A stretch of 64,000 nucleotides of DNA, from NCBI RefSeq assembly GCF_014646015.1, contig NZ_BMMQ01000012.1, positions 839 through 64,838 on the forward strand, written 5' to 3'. Positions 8,387 to 16,511 of this stretch are shown here, one piece after another. Both the position numbers and the translations under genes were made by a program. The DNA comes from Microbacterium nanhaiense. GTDB taxonomy: Bacteria; Actinomycetota; Actinomycetes; Actinomycetales; Microbacteriaceae. Each line of letters starts with the position of its first letter. Positions within the stretch are counted from its first letter, which is position 1. The notes below the pieces were generated by a model that did not search any database, was not told the DNA's origin, and worked only from the letters and a program-made list of their open reading frames with translations.

Positions 8387-9705
8387 GCTGTTTCTCCTTC
8401 GTTGGTGGTTGCATCGTTGGTGGTGCGGGTCTCGTCTTCCGCGAGGAAGAGCTCGATCGTCGGCACGAGCACATCGGGCCGTGTAACGGGAAGGTGGAGC
8501 GTGAGGGTGCCGGCCGGCTGACCGCCGGGCGTCGTGTTCCATGCCTGCTGATCGGGATCGATCGCGCTGGTGCGGATCTCGGAGCCGTCGTGGAGGAACC
8601 GGGCGAACCCGACACGTCCGGCGAGGTCCGGCAGGTGCACGTGACCGAACGGCCAGTGGAACAGATGCAGGTAGAGGCGGTCGCCGCGGCGCGTGAACCG
8701 GGTGCCGAACGGCGCGACCTCCGCCGCGGGTCCCGCGCCGATCACCGAGCGCTCGTTGCGGTCCATCCAGTCGCCGATCGCGGCCAGGGTCGCCAGGTCT
8801 CGAGGCGTCACGGCGCCGCGTCCGTCGGGCCCGATGTTCAGGAGCATGTTGCCGCCCTTGGCCACGGAGTCGACGAGCATCCGCACGAGGAGGTCAGGCG
8901 TCTTGAAGTCGACGTTGTCGCGGTCGTATCCCCACGACCCGTTCAAGGTCTGGCACGCCTCCCAGGTGACCTCGACGCCGTCCCGCGTCATGGTCTCGTC
9001 CGGCTGATACTGCTCCGGCGTCACGAGGTCGGCTGGGATGCCGAGTCGGTCATTCACGAGGATTCCGGGCTGCAGCTCGCGCGTGAGGCGCAGCAGCGCC
9101 TCCGCATCCCAGTCGGCCGGGCCCTTGCCCTCCCAGCCGTCACGCGGCTCGTCGTAGGTGAAGTCGTAGAACAGGTAGTCGATGGTGCCGTAGTTCGTCA
9201 GCAGCTCGCGCACCTGACCGTGCAGATACTCGCGGTACATGACCATGTCGCGGCTCGCGTTCAGCTCGACGGCGTCCTCGCGGTCGCGCAGCGGGTGGTG
9301 GTAGTCGATCGTGAACTCGGGGTGGTGCCAGTCGATGAGCGAAAAGTACAGCCCGACGCGCAGACCCTCCTCGCGGCACGCGTCAACGAACTCGCGCACG
9401 ATGTCGCGGCCGAATGTCTGCATGCTCGTGTAGTCGGTGAGCTTCGAGTCGAACATCGCGAAGCCCTCGTGGTGCTTGGCGGTGAGGACGGCGTACCGCA
9501 TGCCCGCCGCCTTCGCCGCGCGGGCGACCTCGCGCGCGTCGAACAGGTCGGGGTCAAAGAATCGCGCGTTGCGCTCGTAGTCTTCCGGGGCGGTCTGCTC
9601 GCGCGTCATCACCCACTCGTGGCGGGCGAGGGTGCTGTACAGACCGAAGTGGATGAACAGTCCGAATCGATCGTGCGTGAACCAGTCGTGTGAGGAGGAC
9701 ATCAT
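8383..9705 (-). CDS. Alpha-L-fucosidase (GH29), copy B
   Basis: This 440-residue GH29 enzyme has the signatures RFGLFIHFGLYS, TAKHHEGFAMFDS, IDYLFYDFTYDE (Asp of FYDF is the expected nucleophile) and GGNMLLNIGPDG. It is cytoplasmic by the absence of a signal peptide. It differs clearly from fucosidase A, so the two probably split linkages or aglycones between them. Its ATG overlaps the stop of the mutarotase gene (ATGA), and its stop overlaps the start of the binding protein, so it is translationally coupled on both sides. Confidence 0.92.
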   Translation of the reverse strand: MMSSSHDWFTHDRFGLFIHFGLYSTLARHEWVMTREQTAPEDYERNARFFDPDLFDAREVARAAKAAGMRYAVLTAKHHEGFAMFDSKLTDYTSMQTFGRDIVREFVDACREEGLRVGLYFSLIDWHHPEFTIDYHHPLRDREDAVELNASRDMVMYREYLHGQVRELLTNYGTIDYLFYDFTYDEPRDGWEGKGPADWDAEALLRLTRELQPGILVNDRLGIPADLVTPEQYQPDETMTRDGVEVTWEACQTLNGSWGYDRDNVDFKTPDLLVRMLVDSVAKGGNMLLNIGPDGRGAVTPRDLATLAAIGDWMDRNERSVIGAGPAAEVAPFGTRFTRRGDRLYLHLFHWPFGHVHLPDLAGRVGFARFLHDGSEIRTSAIDPDQQAWNTTPGGQPAGTLTLHLPVTRPDVLVPTIELFLAEDETRTTNDATTNEGETA

Positions 9706-10190
9706 CGGCTTCCAGTCGGGCCCGGGTGGGCGGTCGGGGTCGGGTTGTCGGGTCGGCGGGCGCCGCCGAAGAGCGTCGGCGGGTGCCCTACGACGCCCTT
9801 GCGGACGAGCGCGTTGGCGTACTGGCGCGTCTCGCCGGTGCGCATCACGAGGTACGCGGGGCGGGCGAGATCGTAGAAGGCGAAGCGCTCGACGAAGCGG
9901 GTGTCGACATCAGTCGCGCCGGCGGCGGCCATGAGCTCGTGCTGCACGGGCAGCACCGCCGCGTCGGCCGACGCCATCAGGTCGAGGCCGGGTGCGTCGT
10001 CCAGTGGAAGCACCGTCATGACCGCCGCGAGCAGCTCAGGAGCGCCGACACCGGGGAGGTCGAGCGTGCGCGCGCCGAGCGCCCACGCGGGGAAGTGCGC
10101 ATCGGCGATCAAGACGGCGTCGGAATGCCCCATGCGGTCGAGGTACAGCAGCACCTCGCCGGTGAGCAGCGGGTGGATCCCCTCAAGCAT
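9702..10190 (-). CDS. fucU: RbsD/FucU family mutarotase (L-fucose mutarotase)
   Basis: The 162-residue protein has the RbsD/FucU fold signature: [22 protein letters not shown] followed by IADAHFPAWAL in the first 40 residues, and PAYLVMRTGETRQYANALVRKGVV near the end. The family interconverts alpha and beta anomers of fucose or ribose. The last 20 or so residues are a Pro/Gly-rich tail beyond the usual length of about 140. It overlaps the aldo-keto reductase gene by 8 bp. The fucose neighbourhood favours FucU over RbsD. Confidence 0.85.
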   Translation of the reverse strand: MLEGIHPLLTGEVLLYLDRMGHSDAVLIADAHFPAWALGARTLDLPGVGAPELLAAVMTVLPLDDAPGLDLMASADAAVLPVQHELMAAAGATDVDTRFVERFAFYDLARPAYLVMRTGETRQYANALVRKGVVGHPPTLFGGARRPDNPTPTAHPGPTGSR

Positions 10191-11172
10191 CGGCTCGCTC
10201 CCGTTCGGTCGGCCTCGGAATGAGGCCCTCGCTCGCGAGCTCGCCCCAGAAGTCCTCAGGGATCGCGAACCGCGCGAGCTCGACGTTCTGCCGGATCTGC
10301 TCGGGCTTCCACGCGCCGACCACGACCGACCGCACGACCGCGTCGCGGAGCGGGTACTGGAGCGCGGCGGCGGGCAGGGGCACGTCGTGCGCCCGGCAGA
10401 CTGCGAGGATCAGCTGCAGGCAATCCCACACCTCGTCCGGGACCGCGCCGTACTCGTATCGGTCGTCCCTCGCCGGCTCGGCACGGGAGAGCAGCCCGGA
10501 GTTGAACACCGACGCGGCGACGGCGCTCGTGCCCGTCCGCCGGCACGCGGGGAGCACGTCGACCGCGGCGGGCTGCTCGAGGAGCGTGTACCTGCCGGCG
10601 ATCATGACGACGTCCAGGCGCGATTCCTCGACCGTCCGAGCGAGCGCCCCGGTGACCATGGACCCGACGCCGACGGCCCCGACCACGCCCGCATCGCGCA
10701 GGTTCTCGAGCGCCGGCAGCGCACGGGTGATCGCCTCGTCGAGGTCGTGCCGCTCCGGATCGTGGAGGTAGAGGACGTCGACGCGCTCGATGCCGAGGCG
10801 TTCCCGCGACTCCTCAAGGCTCCTGCGGATGCCCGCCGCGGAGAAGTCCCACTCGCGGCGCACATCCGCCCGCACGTGGAAGTCGTTCGCCAGGTCGAGA
10901 CCGCCGTCGTCATCCGCGTTCGGGCGGATGAGCCGTCCCGCCTTCGTCGTCAGGACGTACTCGTCGCGGGGCTTCGTGCGCAGGAAAGCCCCGAGGCGAC
11001 GCTCCGAGAGCCCCAGTCCGTAGTGGGGCGCGGTGTCGTACAGGCGGATGCCCGCGTCCCACGCGGCCTCGAGCACCTCATGCGCCTCGTCGTCCGCGAG
11101 CACCCGGAACAGATTGCCGAGGTTGGCGGCGCCGTATCCGAGTTCGGGCAGGGCGATCGGCTCAGGCGACAT
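10183..11172 (-). CDS. Aldo/keto reductase, probable L-fucose dehydrogenase
   Basis: This 329-residue AKR-family protein should oxidise L-fucose to its lactone with NAD(P)+, the first step of the non-phosphorylating pathway. The tetrad is visible: Asp and Tyr in [17 protein letters not shown], Lys in VLTTKAGRL and His in [11 protein letters not shown]. It resembles D-threo-aldose/L-fucose dehydrogenases of bacterial fucose clusters. It overlaps the fuconate dehydratase gene upstream by 11 bp and the mutarotase downstream by 8 bp. Substrate assignment rests on family resemblance plus context. Confidence 0.85.
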   Translation of the reverse strand: MSPEPIALPELGYGAANLGNLFRVLADDEAHEVLEAAWDAGIRLYDTAPHYGLGLSERRLGAFLRTKPRDEYVLTTKAGRLIRPNADDDGGLDLANDFHVRADVRREWDFSAAGIRRSLEESRERLGIERVDVLYLHDPERHDLDEAITRALPALENLRDAGVVGAVGVGSMVTGALARTVEESRLDVVMIAGRYTLLEQPAAVDVLPACRRTGTSAVAASVFNSGLLSRAEPARDDRYEYGAVPDEVWDCLQLILAVCRAHDVPLPAAALQYPLRDAVVRSVVVGAWKPEQIRQNVELARFAIPEDFWGELASEGLIPRPTERERADA

Positions 11173-12466
11173 GGTGCAGCTCTCCTTCGAACGTGTACGC
11201 GCGGCGCGAATCCGCCTTCATCTCCATACCGGTGCCCGGAGCCGTCGGCGCGACGAACGAGCCGCCGCGGATCTCGGTCGGCACCACGAAGTGCTCGTGC
11301 AGGTGGTCGACGTACTCGATGAGACGGCCGTCGCGCGTGCCGCTCACCGCGACGAAGTCGAACATCGACATGTGCTGCACGGCCTCGCACAGCCCGACGC
11401 CGCCGGCATGCGGACAGACTGGGATGCCAAACTTCGCCGCGAGCAGCAGGTTGGCGACGTTCTCGTTCACCCCGCCCACGCGCACCGCGTCGATCTGCAT
11501 GATGGAGATCGCATCGGCCTGGAGCAGCTGCTTGAAGACGACGCGGTTCTGCGCGTGCTCGCCGGTCGCGACCCGGATCGGGGCGATGGCGCGTGCGATC
11601 GCGGCGTGCCCGAGGATGTCGTCGGGACTCGTCGGCTCCTCCACCCAGGTGGGTCCGAACTCGGAGAGCGCCGATACCCAGGCGATCGCCTCGTCGACCT
11701 CCCAGCGTTGATTCGCGTCGACCGCGATCGGGAAGTCCGGCCCGACGACCGCGCGGGCTTTGCGGAATCGTCGGATGTCGTCGTCGAGATCGGCACCGAC
11801 CTTCAGCTTGATCTGGGTGAACCCGTCGGCCAGCGCCTGACGGACGAGGGCTTCGAGCTTCGCATCGCTATAGCCGAGCCAGCCGGGGCTCGTCGTGTAG
11901 CCGGGATATCCGTTCGCCAGCAGTTCGTGCGCCCTCTCCGCGCGGCCGGGCTCGGCGGCGCGGAGGATCTCCAGCGCCTCCTCCGGGGCGAGCGCGTTCG
12001 TCAGATACCGGAAGTCGACGAGCTCGACGATCTCCTCGGGGCTCATCGTCGACAGCAGCTGCCACAGCGGCAGACCCGCGCGCTTCGCCTTGATGTCCCA
12101 CAGCGCGTTGACGACGGCGCCGATCGCCATGTGCATGACGCCCTTCTCCGGGCCGAGCCAGCGCAGCTGCGAATCGCCGACGAGGTCGCGCCAGGTCGCG
12201 CCCATCGTGGCCAGCAGCGGTTCGAGCTCCCGCCCCACGAGGTGGCCGGCGAGTGCCTCGATGGCGGACACCTGAACGTCGTTGCCGCGGCCGATCGTGA
12301 AGACGAAGGCGTGGCCGTCGATCCCGTCGGCGGCGTCCGTCTTCACGATGACGTATGCGGCGGAGTAGTCGGGGTCAGGGTTCATCGCGTCCGAGCCGTC
12401 GAGTGTCGTCGAGGTCGGGAAGCGGATGTCGATCGTCTCGAGCGCGGTGATGCGGCTCACGGTCAC
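11162..12466 (-). CDS. L-fuconate dehydratase (enolase superfamily)
   Basis: The 434-residue protein matches L-fuconate dehydratases (FucD/ENOSF1 branch of the enolase superfamily), which convert L-fuconate to 2-keto-3-deoxy-L-fuconate using Mg2+. The catalytic Lys is in the KLKVG motif, one metal ligand in VDANQRW and another in [10 protein letters not shown], and a His/Asp-type segment [12 protein letters not shown] follows. The length is normal for the family. It is the first gene of the leftward operon, 15-70 bp from two regulator-like palindromes and divergent from the broken FAH hydrolase gene. Confidence 0.92.
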   Translation of the reverse strand: MTVSRITALETIDIRFPTSTTLDGSDAMNPDPDYSAAYVIVKTDAADGIDGHAFVFTIGRGNDVQVSAIEALAGHLVGRELEPLLATMGATWRDLVGDSQLRWLGPEKGVMHMAIGAVVNALWDIKAKRAGLPLWQLLSTMSPEEIVELVDFRYLTNALAPEEALEILRAAEPGRAERAHELLANGYPGYTTSPGWLGYSDAKLEALVRQALADGFTQIKLKVGADLDDDIRRFRKARAVVGPDFPIAVDANQRWEVDEAIAWVSALSEFGPTWVEEPTSPDDILGHAAIARAIAPIRVATGEHAQNRVVFKQLLQADAISIMQIDAVRVGGVNENVANLLLAAKFGIPVCPHAGGVGLCEAVQHMSMFDFVAVSGTRDGRLIEYVDHLHEHFVVPTEIRGGSFVAPTAPGTGMEMKADSRRAYTFEGELHHVA

Positions 12467-12481
12467 CTCTTCCTTGGCAGA

Positions 12482-12492
12482 TCATCCGATGT
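12482..12492. promoter_or_regulatory. Putative FadR-type operator, copy 2 (TCATCCGATGT)
   Basis: This site differs in one base of its arms from the perfect palindrome ACATC-N-GATGT at 14819. Its centre is 31 bp, about three helical turns, from the centre of copy 3, which would place two dimers on the same DNA face. It lies just upstream of the fuconate dehydratase start. Confidence 0.5.
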
Positions 12493-12501
12493 CTGCACCT
12501 G

Positions 12502-12534
12502 TTGGAGTGTAAACATCCGATATCTATACTGTCA
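12502..12534. promoter_or_regulatory. Overlapping divergent promoters with operator copy 3
   Basis: On the plus strand a -35 TTGGAG (12502-12507) and -10 TATACT (12525-12530), 17 bp apart, point to the FAH hydrolase gene. On the minus strand TTGACA (12534-12529) and TACACT (12511-12506), 17 bp apart, point to the fuconate dehydratase operon. The palindrome ACATCCGATAT (12513-12523) lies in the spacer of both, so one bound repressor could shut off both directions. Promoter calls are by consensus only. Confidence 0.5.
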
Positions 12535-12584
12535 ACGTCACTGATCACATTGGCGCGGTCACGGCCGCATCGACAAGAAGAATC

Positions 12585-13448
12585 ATGAGAATTGCGCGAC
12601 TCGGCGCTCCGGGAGCAGAGGTCCCGGTCGTCTTCCGCGACGGCCATTGGTATGACCTTCGCCCAATGACGTCCGATGTGAATGGCTCCTTCCTCGCGTC
12701 GGGCTTCCTGGCCAGGGTGCGCGATGCGCTCGATCTGGGCGAGCTCGAGCCACTCGCCGATGCGGACGGCCGACGCATCGGCGCTCCCGTCGCCCGGCCG
12801 GGCGCCGTCATCTGCATCGGCATGAACTACGCGGCCCGCGCGGCGGAGTCCGACTCGGAGCCGCCGAAGGTCCCGATCGTGTTCCTGAAGACGCCGAACA
12901 CCGTCGTCGGCCCCGACGGCGACGTGACGACACCGCGCGGCAGCGCCAAGACCGACTAGGAGGTCGAGCTCGGCATCGTCATCGGCCGTCGGGCGAGCTA
13001 CCTCGACAGCCCGGAGGAGTCCGCGGCGCACATCGCCGGCTTCGTCGCGGCCGACGACGTCTCGGAGCGAGAGTTCCAGCTCGAGCTGTCGGGTGGCCAG
13101 TGGTCCAAGAGAAAGTGCGCCCCGGGGTTCAACCCGACGGGCCCCTGGCTGGTCACGCCCGACGAGATCGATCCGGCCGACCTCGGGCTGCGCAGCTTCG
13201 TCAACGGCGAGGCGCGCCACCGCTCCTCCACGGCGGACATGATCTTCGATGTCGACCACATCGTCTGGCACCTGTCGCAGTTCTTCGAGCTCGAACCCGG
13301 GGATCTCATCCTCACCGGCACCCCGGAGGGCGTCGCGCTGTCCGGCCGGTTCCCGCACCTCGCCGCCGGCGACGTCGTCGAGATCGAGATCGACGGCCTC
13401 GGACGCCAGCGGCACACGTTCACGCCCTGGGAGGCACCCCGTGGCTGA
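12585..13448 (+). pseudogene. FAH-family 2,4-diketo-3-deoxy-L-fuconate hydrolase with an amber stop
   Basis: The frame encodes a 287-residue fumarylacetoacetase-fold enzyme, which in this pathway cleaves 2,4-diketo-3-deoxy-L-fuconate to pyruvate and lactate. It is interrupted by a TAG at 12957-12959. The interruption falls in the conserved KTDWEVELG motif (read here as KTD-stop-EVELG), so Trp TGG to TAG is the simplest change. The frame then stays open through SEREFQLE, GPWLVT and the LEPGDLILTGTPEGV metal-site region to 13448. The stop overlaps the start of the SDR gene. Without readthrough the product has 124 residues and lacks most of the active site. Confidence 0.85.
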
Positions 13449-14016
13449 TCGCGAGTTCACCGACCTCGTCGCCGTCGTCACCGGAGGCGCGTCCGGCATC
13501 GGCGCCGGCATCGGCGCGACGGGCGACGCGAGCGCGAACACGGACGACGAGTGGGCGCGCGTCCTGTCCATCAACGTCACCGGGATCGCGCGCGTGACGA
13601 GCGCCGCGCTCCCCTAGCTCCGGCGGTCATCCGCCGCTGCGGTGTGCAACACGGCCTCCATCGCGGCGACGGCCGGGCTGCCCGACCGCGCGCTCTACAG
13701 CGCATCGAAGGGCGCGGTGCTCGCGCTCACGCGCGCCATGGCGGCCGACCACGTCCGCGAGGGCATCCGCGTCAACGCCGTCTGCCCAGGCACCGTCGGC
13801 ACAGCGTGGGTCGATCGCCTGCTCGACGGCGCCGAGGACCCTGCCGCCGAGCGTGCCGCGCTCGAGGCGCGACAGCCGCATGGGCGGCTCGTCCAGCCCG
13901 ACGAGGTCGCCGCCGTGCGCTATCTCGTGAGCCCCGCATCGGGTTCCACGACCGGGACCGCCATCGAAGTCGACGGCGGTATGGCCGGCCTGCGGGTGCA
14001 CCCGGTCTCGGTCTGA
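13441..14016 (+). pseudogene. SDR dehydrogenase of the fucose pathway: internal deletion plus amber stop
   Basis: The sequence matches classical SDRs that oxidise 2-keto-3-deoxy-L-fuconate. The GTG at 13441 overlaps the FAH stop. The cofactor motif TGGASGIGAGI is followed directly by GATGDASANTDDEWARV, a segment normally after the NNAG motif, so about 65 residues are missing in frame. A TAG at 13615-13617 then interrupts the frame after SAALP. The catalytic YSASK and the C-terminal SPASGSTTGTAIEVDGGMAGL are still readable to 14016. The deletion junction holds repeated GGCATCGGCG. The gene cannot make a working enzyme. Confidence 0.85.
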
Positions 14017-14044
14017 CATCCGCGGCCCACGCGGAGACGAATCC

Positions 14045-14797
14045 ACGCCACCGCCGCCCCAGGGCCGGAGACCGGCCAATCGCTGCCGTATATGAGCCGG
14101 TCCGGGCCGAACGCCTCCAACGCCACGTCGAGGAAGGGCGTCAGCGCGTCCCCCGTCCAGTCATCGGATGATTCAGCAGGCAGCCCCGACAGCTTGCAGT
14201 GCACGCGGGGCCGTTCGGCGATGCGACGGATCCCGTCCGCCCAGCGCGCGACGTCGCCGTCTCCCCGTGTCGCTGGCGAGACCGGCAGCTTGCCGACGTG
14301 ATCGAGCACGATGCGCAGCTCCGGGGCCGCCGCGGCGAGCGCGGCGGCGTCGGCGAGCTGGGTCCAGCGCACGCAGGCGTCGAACGCGAGCCCCTCGGCC
14401 GCCAGCGTCCGCGCTCCGGCGACGAACTCCGGAGTCACCGCGAAGCCCGACTCTCCCCCTGCAGCAGCCGTCGGACGCCGATGACGAGGCCGCGTTCCGC
14501 CAGGGCGCGCACGTCGCTGACGACCGACGCGCCTGCTTCCAGAGGTGCAGCGGCGACGATGCCGACGATGCGCGCCTCCTCCGCGAGGGTCGTCACCCAG
14601 TCGGCCTCGGCGAGCGACTGCTCGGGTGCGCAGTCCGCCTGCACGAACACGCGGTCGACCGACTCGCCGCCGTCGTCCGCCGCGAACTCGGCGGGACCGT
14701 CCCGTCGGTCGAGGTCGCCGGAGAGCCACGCGTAGTCGAGGATCGCCGGGTCCCACACGTGCACATGACTGTCGAGAACGGGTCCGGTCGGCATCAT
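14045..14797 (-). pseudogene. Amidohydrolase-family L-fuconolactonase, frameshifted and 3'-truncated
   Basis: The N-terminal part (TGPVLDSHVHVWDPAILDYAWL) has the HxH metal motif of amidohydrolase-2 lactonases, which open L-fucono-1,5-lactone to fuconate. Frame is lost at 14451-14454, where an extra AG dinucleotide turns GESGF into GESRASR followed by a stop. The other frame continues with VTPEFVAGARTLAAEGLAFDACVRW to YGSDWPVSGPGAAVAW. Homology ends near 14045, about 30 residues short, and the reading then runs antisense into the SDR gene. A deletion between the two convergent gene ends is the likely cause. It is divergent from the GntR regulator. Confidence 0.8.
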
Positions 14798-14818
14798 TGC
14801 CTTTCAGAGGTCAGGAGA

Positions 14819-14829
14819 ACATCGGATGT
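14819..14829. promoter_or_regulatory. Putative FadR-type operator, copy 4 (perfect palindrome ACATCGGATGT)
   Basis: This is a perfect ACATC-G-GATGT palindrome in the 52-bp gap between the lactonase pseudogene and the GntR regulator start at 14850. It fits autoregulation by the neighbouring FadR-type protein. It also overlaps an alternative ATG at 14826, which argues against that start. Confidence 0.55.
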
Positions 14830-14849
14830 CTCAGTCTAAGATCGTTCTT

Positions 14850-15527
14850 ATGGCAGTCACGGACGCGGCGATCGACAAGATCAAGGACATGATCGTGCGC
14901 GGCGAGCTGGGCCCCGGCGATCGCCTGCCTCCGGAGAAGGAGCTGGCTGCGCGGCTCGGGCTCTCGCGCAGTTCGATGCGGGAGGCGGTGAAGGCGCTCG
15001 AGGTGATCCGCGTACTTGACGTGCGCCGCGGCGACGGCACCTACGTGACGAGCCTGCAACCCGCGCTGCTGCTCGAGGCGATCTCGTTCGTCACCGACAT
15101 GCACGACGACGATTCGCTGCTGGAGATCTTCGGCGTACGGCGCGTGCTCGAGTCGCACGCGACCGCGCTCGCGGCACAGCGCGCGTCGGCTGAGGATGTG
15201 AGCGACCTCGAGCGGGAGATCGCATCGCTGCCGGAGGGCGCAGACATCGAGACGCTCGTCGAGCACGACCTGCGCTTCCATCGGGACATCATCGCGCTCG
15301 CCGGCAATACATACCTCTCGGGGCTCCTCGAGAGCCTAACGAGTCAGACCGTCCGCGCGCGCGTCTGGCGCGGCCTCACCGAGTCGGGGGCCGTCGAACG
15401 CACCCTCGCCGAGCATCGTGCGCTGACCGACGCGATCGCCGCGGGTGACGCCGAGCTCGCCGAGGCGCTCGCGATTGCCCACGTGTCCGGCGTCGAATCG
15501 TGGCTCCGCCGCGCTGCGCGGTCGTAG
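14850..15527 (+). CDS. GntR/FadR-subfamily transcriptional regulator of the fucose locus
   Basis: The 225-residue protein has an N-terminal GntR winged helix (DRLPPEKELAARLGLSRSSMREAVKALE, then a wing with RRGDGTYV) and a C-terminal all-helical FCD domain (residues about 85-220, with ESHATAL, HDLRFHRDI and EHRALTDAI carrying the usual Asp/His metal ligands). FCD regulators respond to sugar acids or organic acids, and a fuconate-type intermediate is the likely inducer here. The ATG at 14850 is preferred because the earlier ATG at 14826 lies inside the palindromic operator. It sits at the end of the fucose locus and probably controls all its promoters. Confidence 0.88.
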   Translation: MAVTDAAIDKIKDMIVRGELGPGDRLPPEKELAARLGLSRSSMREAVKALEVIRVLDVRRGDGTYVTSLQPALLLEAISFVTDMHDDDSLLEIFGVRRVLESHATALAAQRASAEDVSDLEREIASLPEGADIETLVEHDLRFHRDIIALAGNTYLSGLLESLTSQTVRARVWRGLTESGAVERTLAEHRALTDAIAAGDAELAEALAIAHVSGVESWLRRAARS

Positions 15528-15594
15528 ACCGAAGCGTGCAGGCAGTCGGGAGGACGTGTGAACGTCGGCGCTCAGAGGCACATTTCTTGCAACG

Positions 15595-16380
15595 CTATAT
15601 GGCAGTCACATAGACGAGCAGGAGGTGGGACTGCTCCGGATCCACCAGGGTCTGACACTCCAGCTCCACGAGCCCGACCTCGGGGTGGAGGAAACGCTTC
15701 GCCGAGGCGGGGCGGATGCCCACCTCGTGGCGCTGCCAGAGCGCGAGGAACTCGGCGCTCTCCGCGCGCAAGAGCTCCGCGAGGCGGGCTGCATACGAGG
15801 CGGGACCGCGCCGGGCCACGACCTCGCGCAGGCCCGACGCGAACACCCGGCCGAGCCGTTCGTGATCCTCCGGCGCATACCGCGATCGCGTGTCCGGGTC
15901 GGTGAACCAGCGGTATCCGATGCTCCGGGCAGGCCCGCGATACGACATGAGGTCGCCGGTGAGGGCGACGCCCATCGGCGTCTGCCGCAGCGTCTCCCCG
16001 AGCTCCGTGACGATCTCGGCCGGGGTGTCCTCCAGGCGGTCGAGGATCCGCAGCAGCCCCGGCGAGACGTGCTGCTCACCCGCGGACCCGCGCGCCGGCG
16101 GCGCGTGACCGGCGAGCCGGAACAGGTGATCGCGCTCGCGCAGGCTCAGGTGCAGGCCCTGCGCGAGCGAGGCCGTCATCTGCTCCGACGGGTGCGGGCC
16201 GCTCCCGCGCTCGAGCCGCGCGTAATAGTCCGGCGACATGTGACACAGTGCCGCCACCTCCTCGCGGCGCAAGCCGTTCGTGCGCCGGCGCGCCCCGCGC
16301 GGCAACCCCACGTCCTCGGGCTGCAGCGCCTCGCGCCGGTGCCGCAGGAACTCCGCCAACGCGGTCCGGTCCGTCTCCAT
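15595..16380 (-). CDS. XRE-family regulator with MmyB-like C-terminal ligand domain
   Basis: The 261-residue protein has an N-terminal helix-turn-helix (residues about 10-75, with RRTNGLRREEVAALCHMSPDYYARLERGSG). The C-terminal half resembles the MmyB-like domain (ALTGDLMSYRGPARSIGYRWFTDP), typical of actinobacterial regulators that are divergent from SDR-type oxidoreductase genes. GAGAGGTGG lies ahead of the ATG at 16380. The divergent SDR gene at 16512 is the expected target, with the regulator probably sensing its substrate or a lipid-like ligand. Confidence 0.88.
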   Translation of the reverse strand: METDRTALAEFLRHRREALQPEDVGLPRGARRRTNGLRREEVAALCHMSPDYYARLERGSGPHPSEQMTASLAQGLHLSLRERDHLFRLAGHAPPARGSAGEQHVSPGLLRILDRLEDTPAEIVTELGETLRQTPMGVALTGDLMSYRGPARSIGYRWFTDPDTRSRYAPEDHERLGRVFASGLREVVARRGPASYAARLAELLRAESAEFLALWQRHEVGIRPASAKRFLHPEVGLVELECQTLVDPEQSHLLLVYVTAI

Positions 16381-16511
16381 GGGCCACCTCTCGTCGCCTC
16401 CATTCTCCGCGAGGGGCGTTGCCGTAGCCACTGATCGGGAGGTACTGGATCCGGCCGCGCCGTTGTCACAGGCTTGTTCCGACCCCGACACCACGAGGAA
16501 GCAGGAACGCC

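Noticed and set aside
2838..13617. TAG read as an amino acid (amber recoding)
   Set aside because: urtA, the fucose GntR regulator and the second TetR gene end with TAG at the expected length, and the disrupted genes also carry frameshifts or deletions. Decay or sequence error explains the data better.
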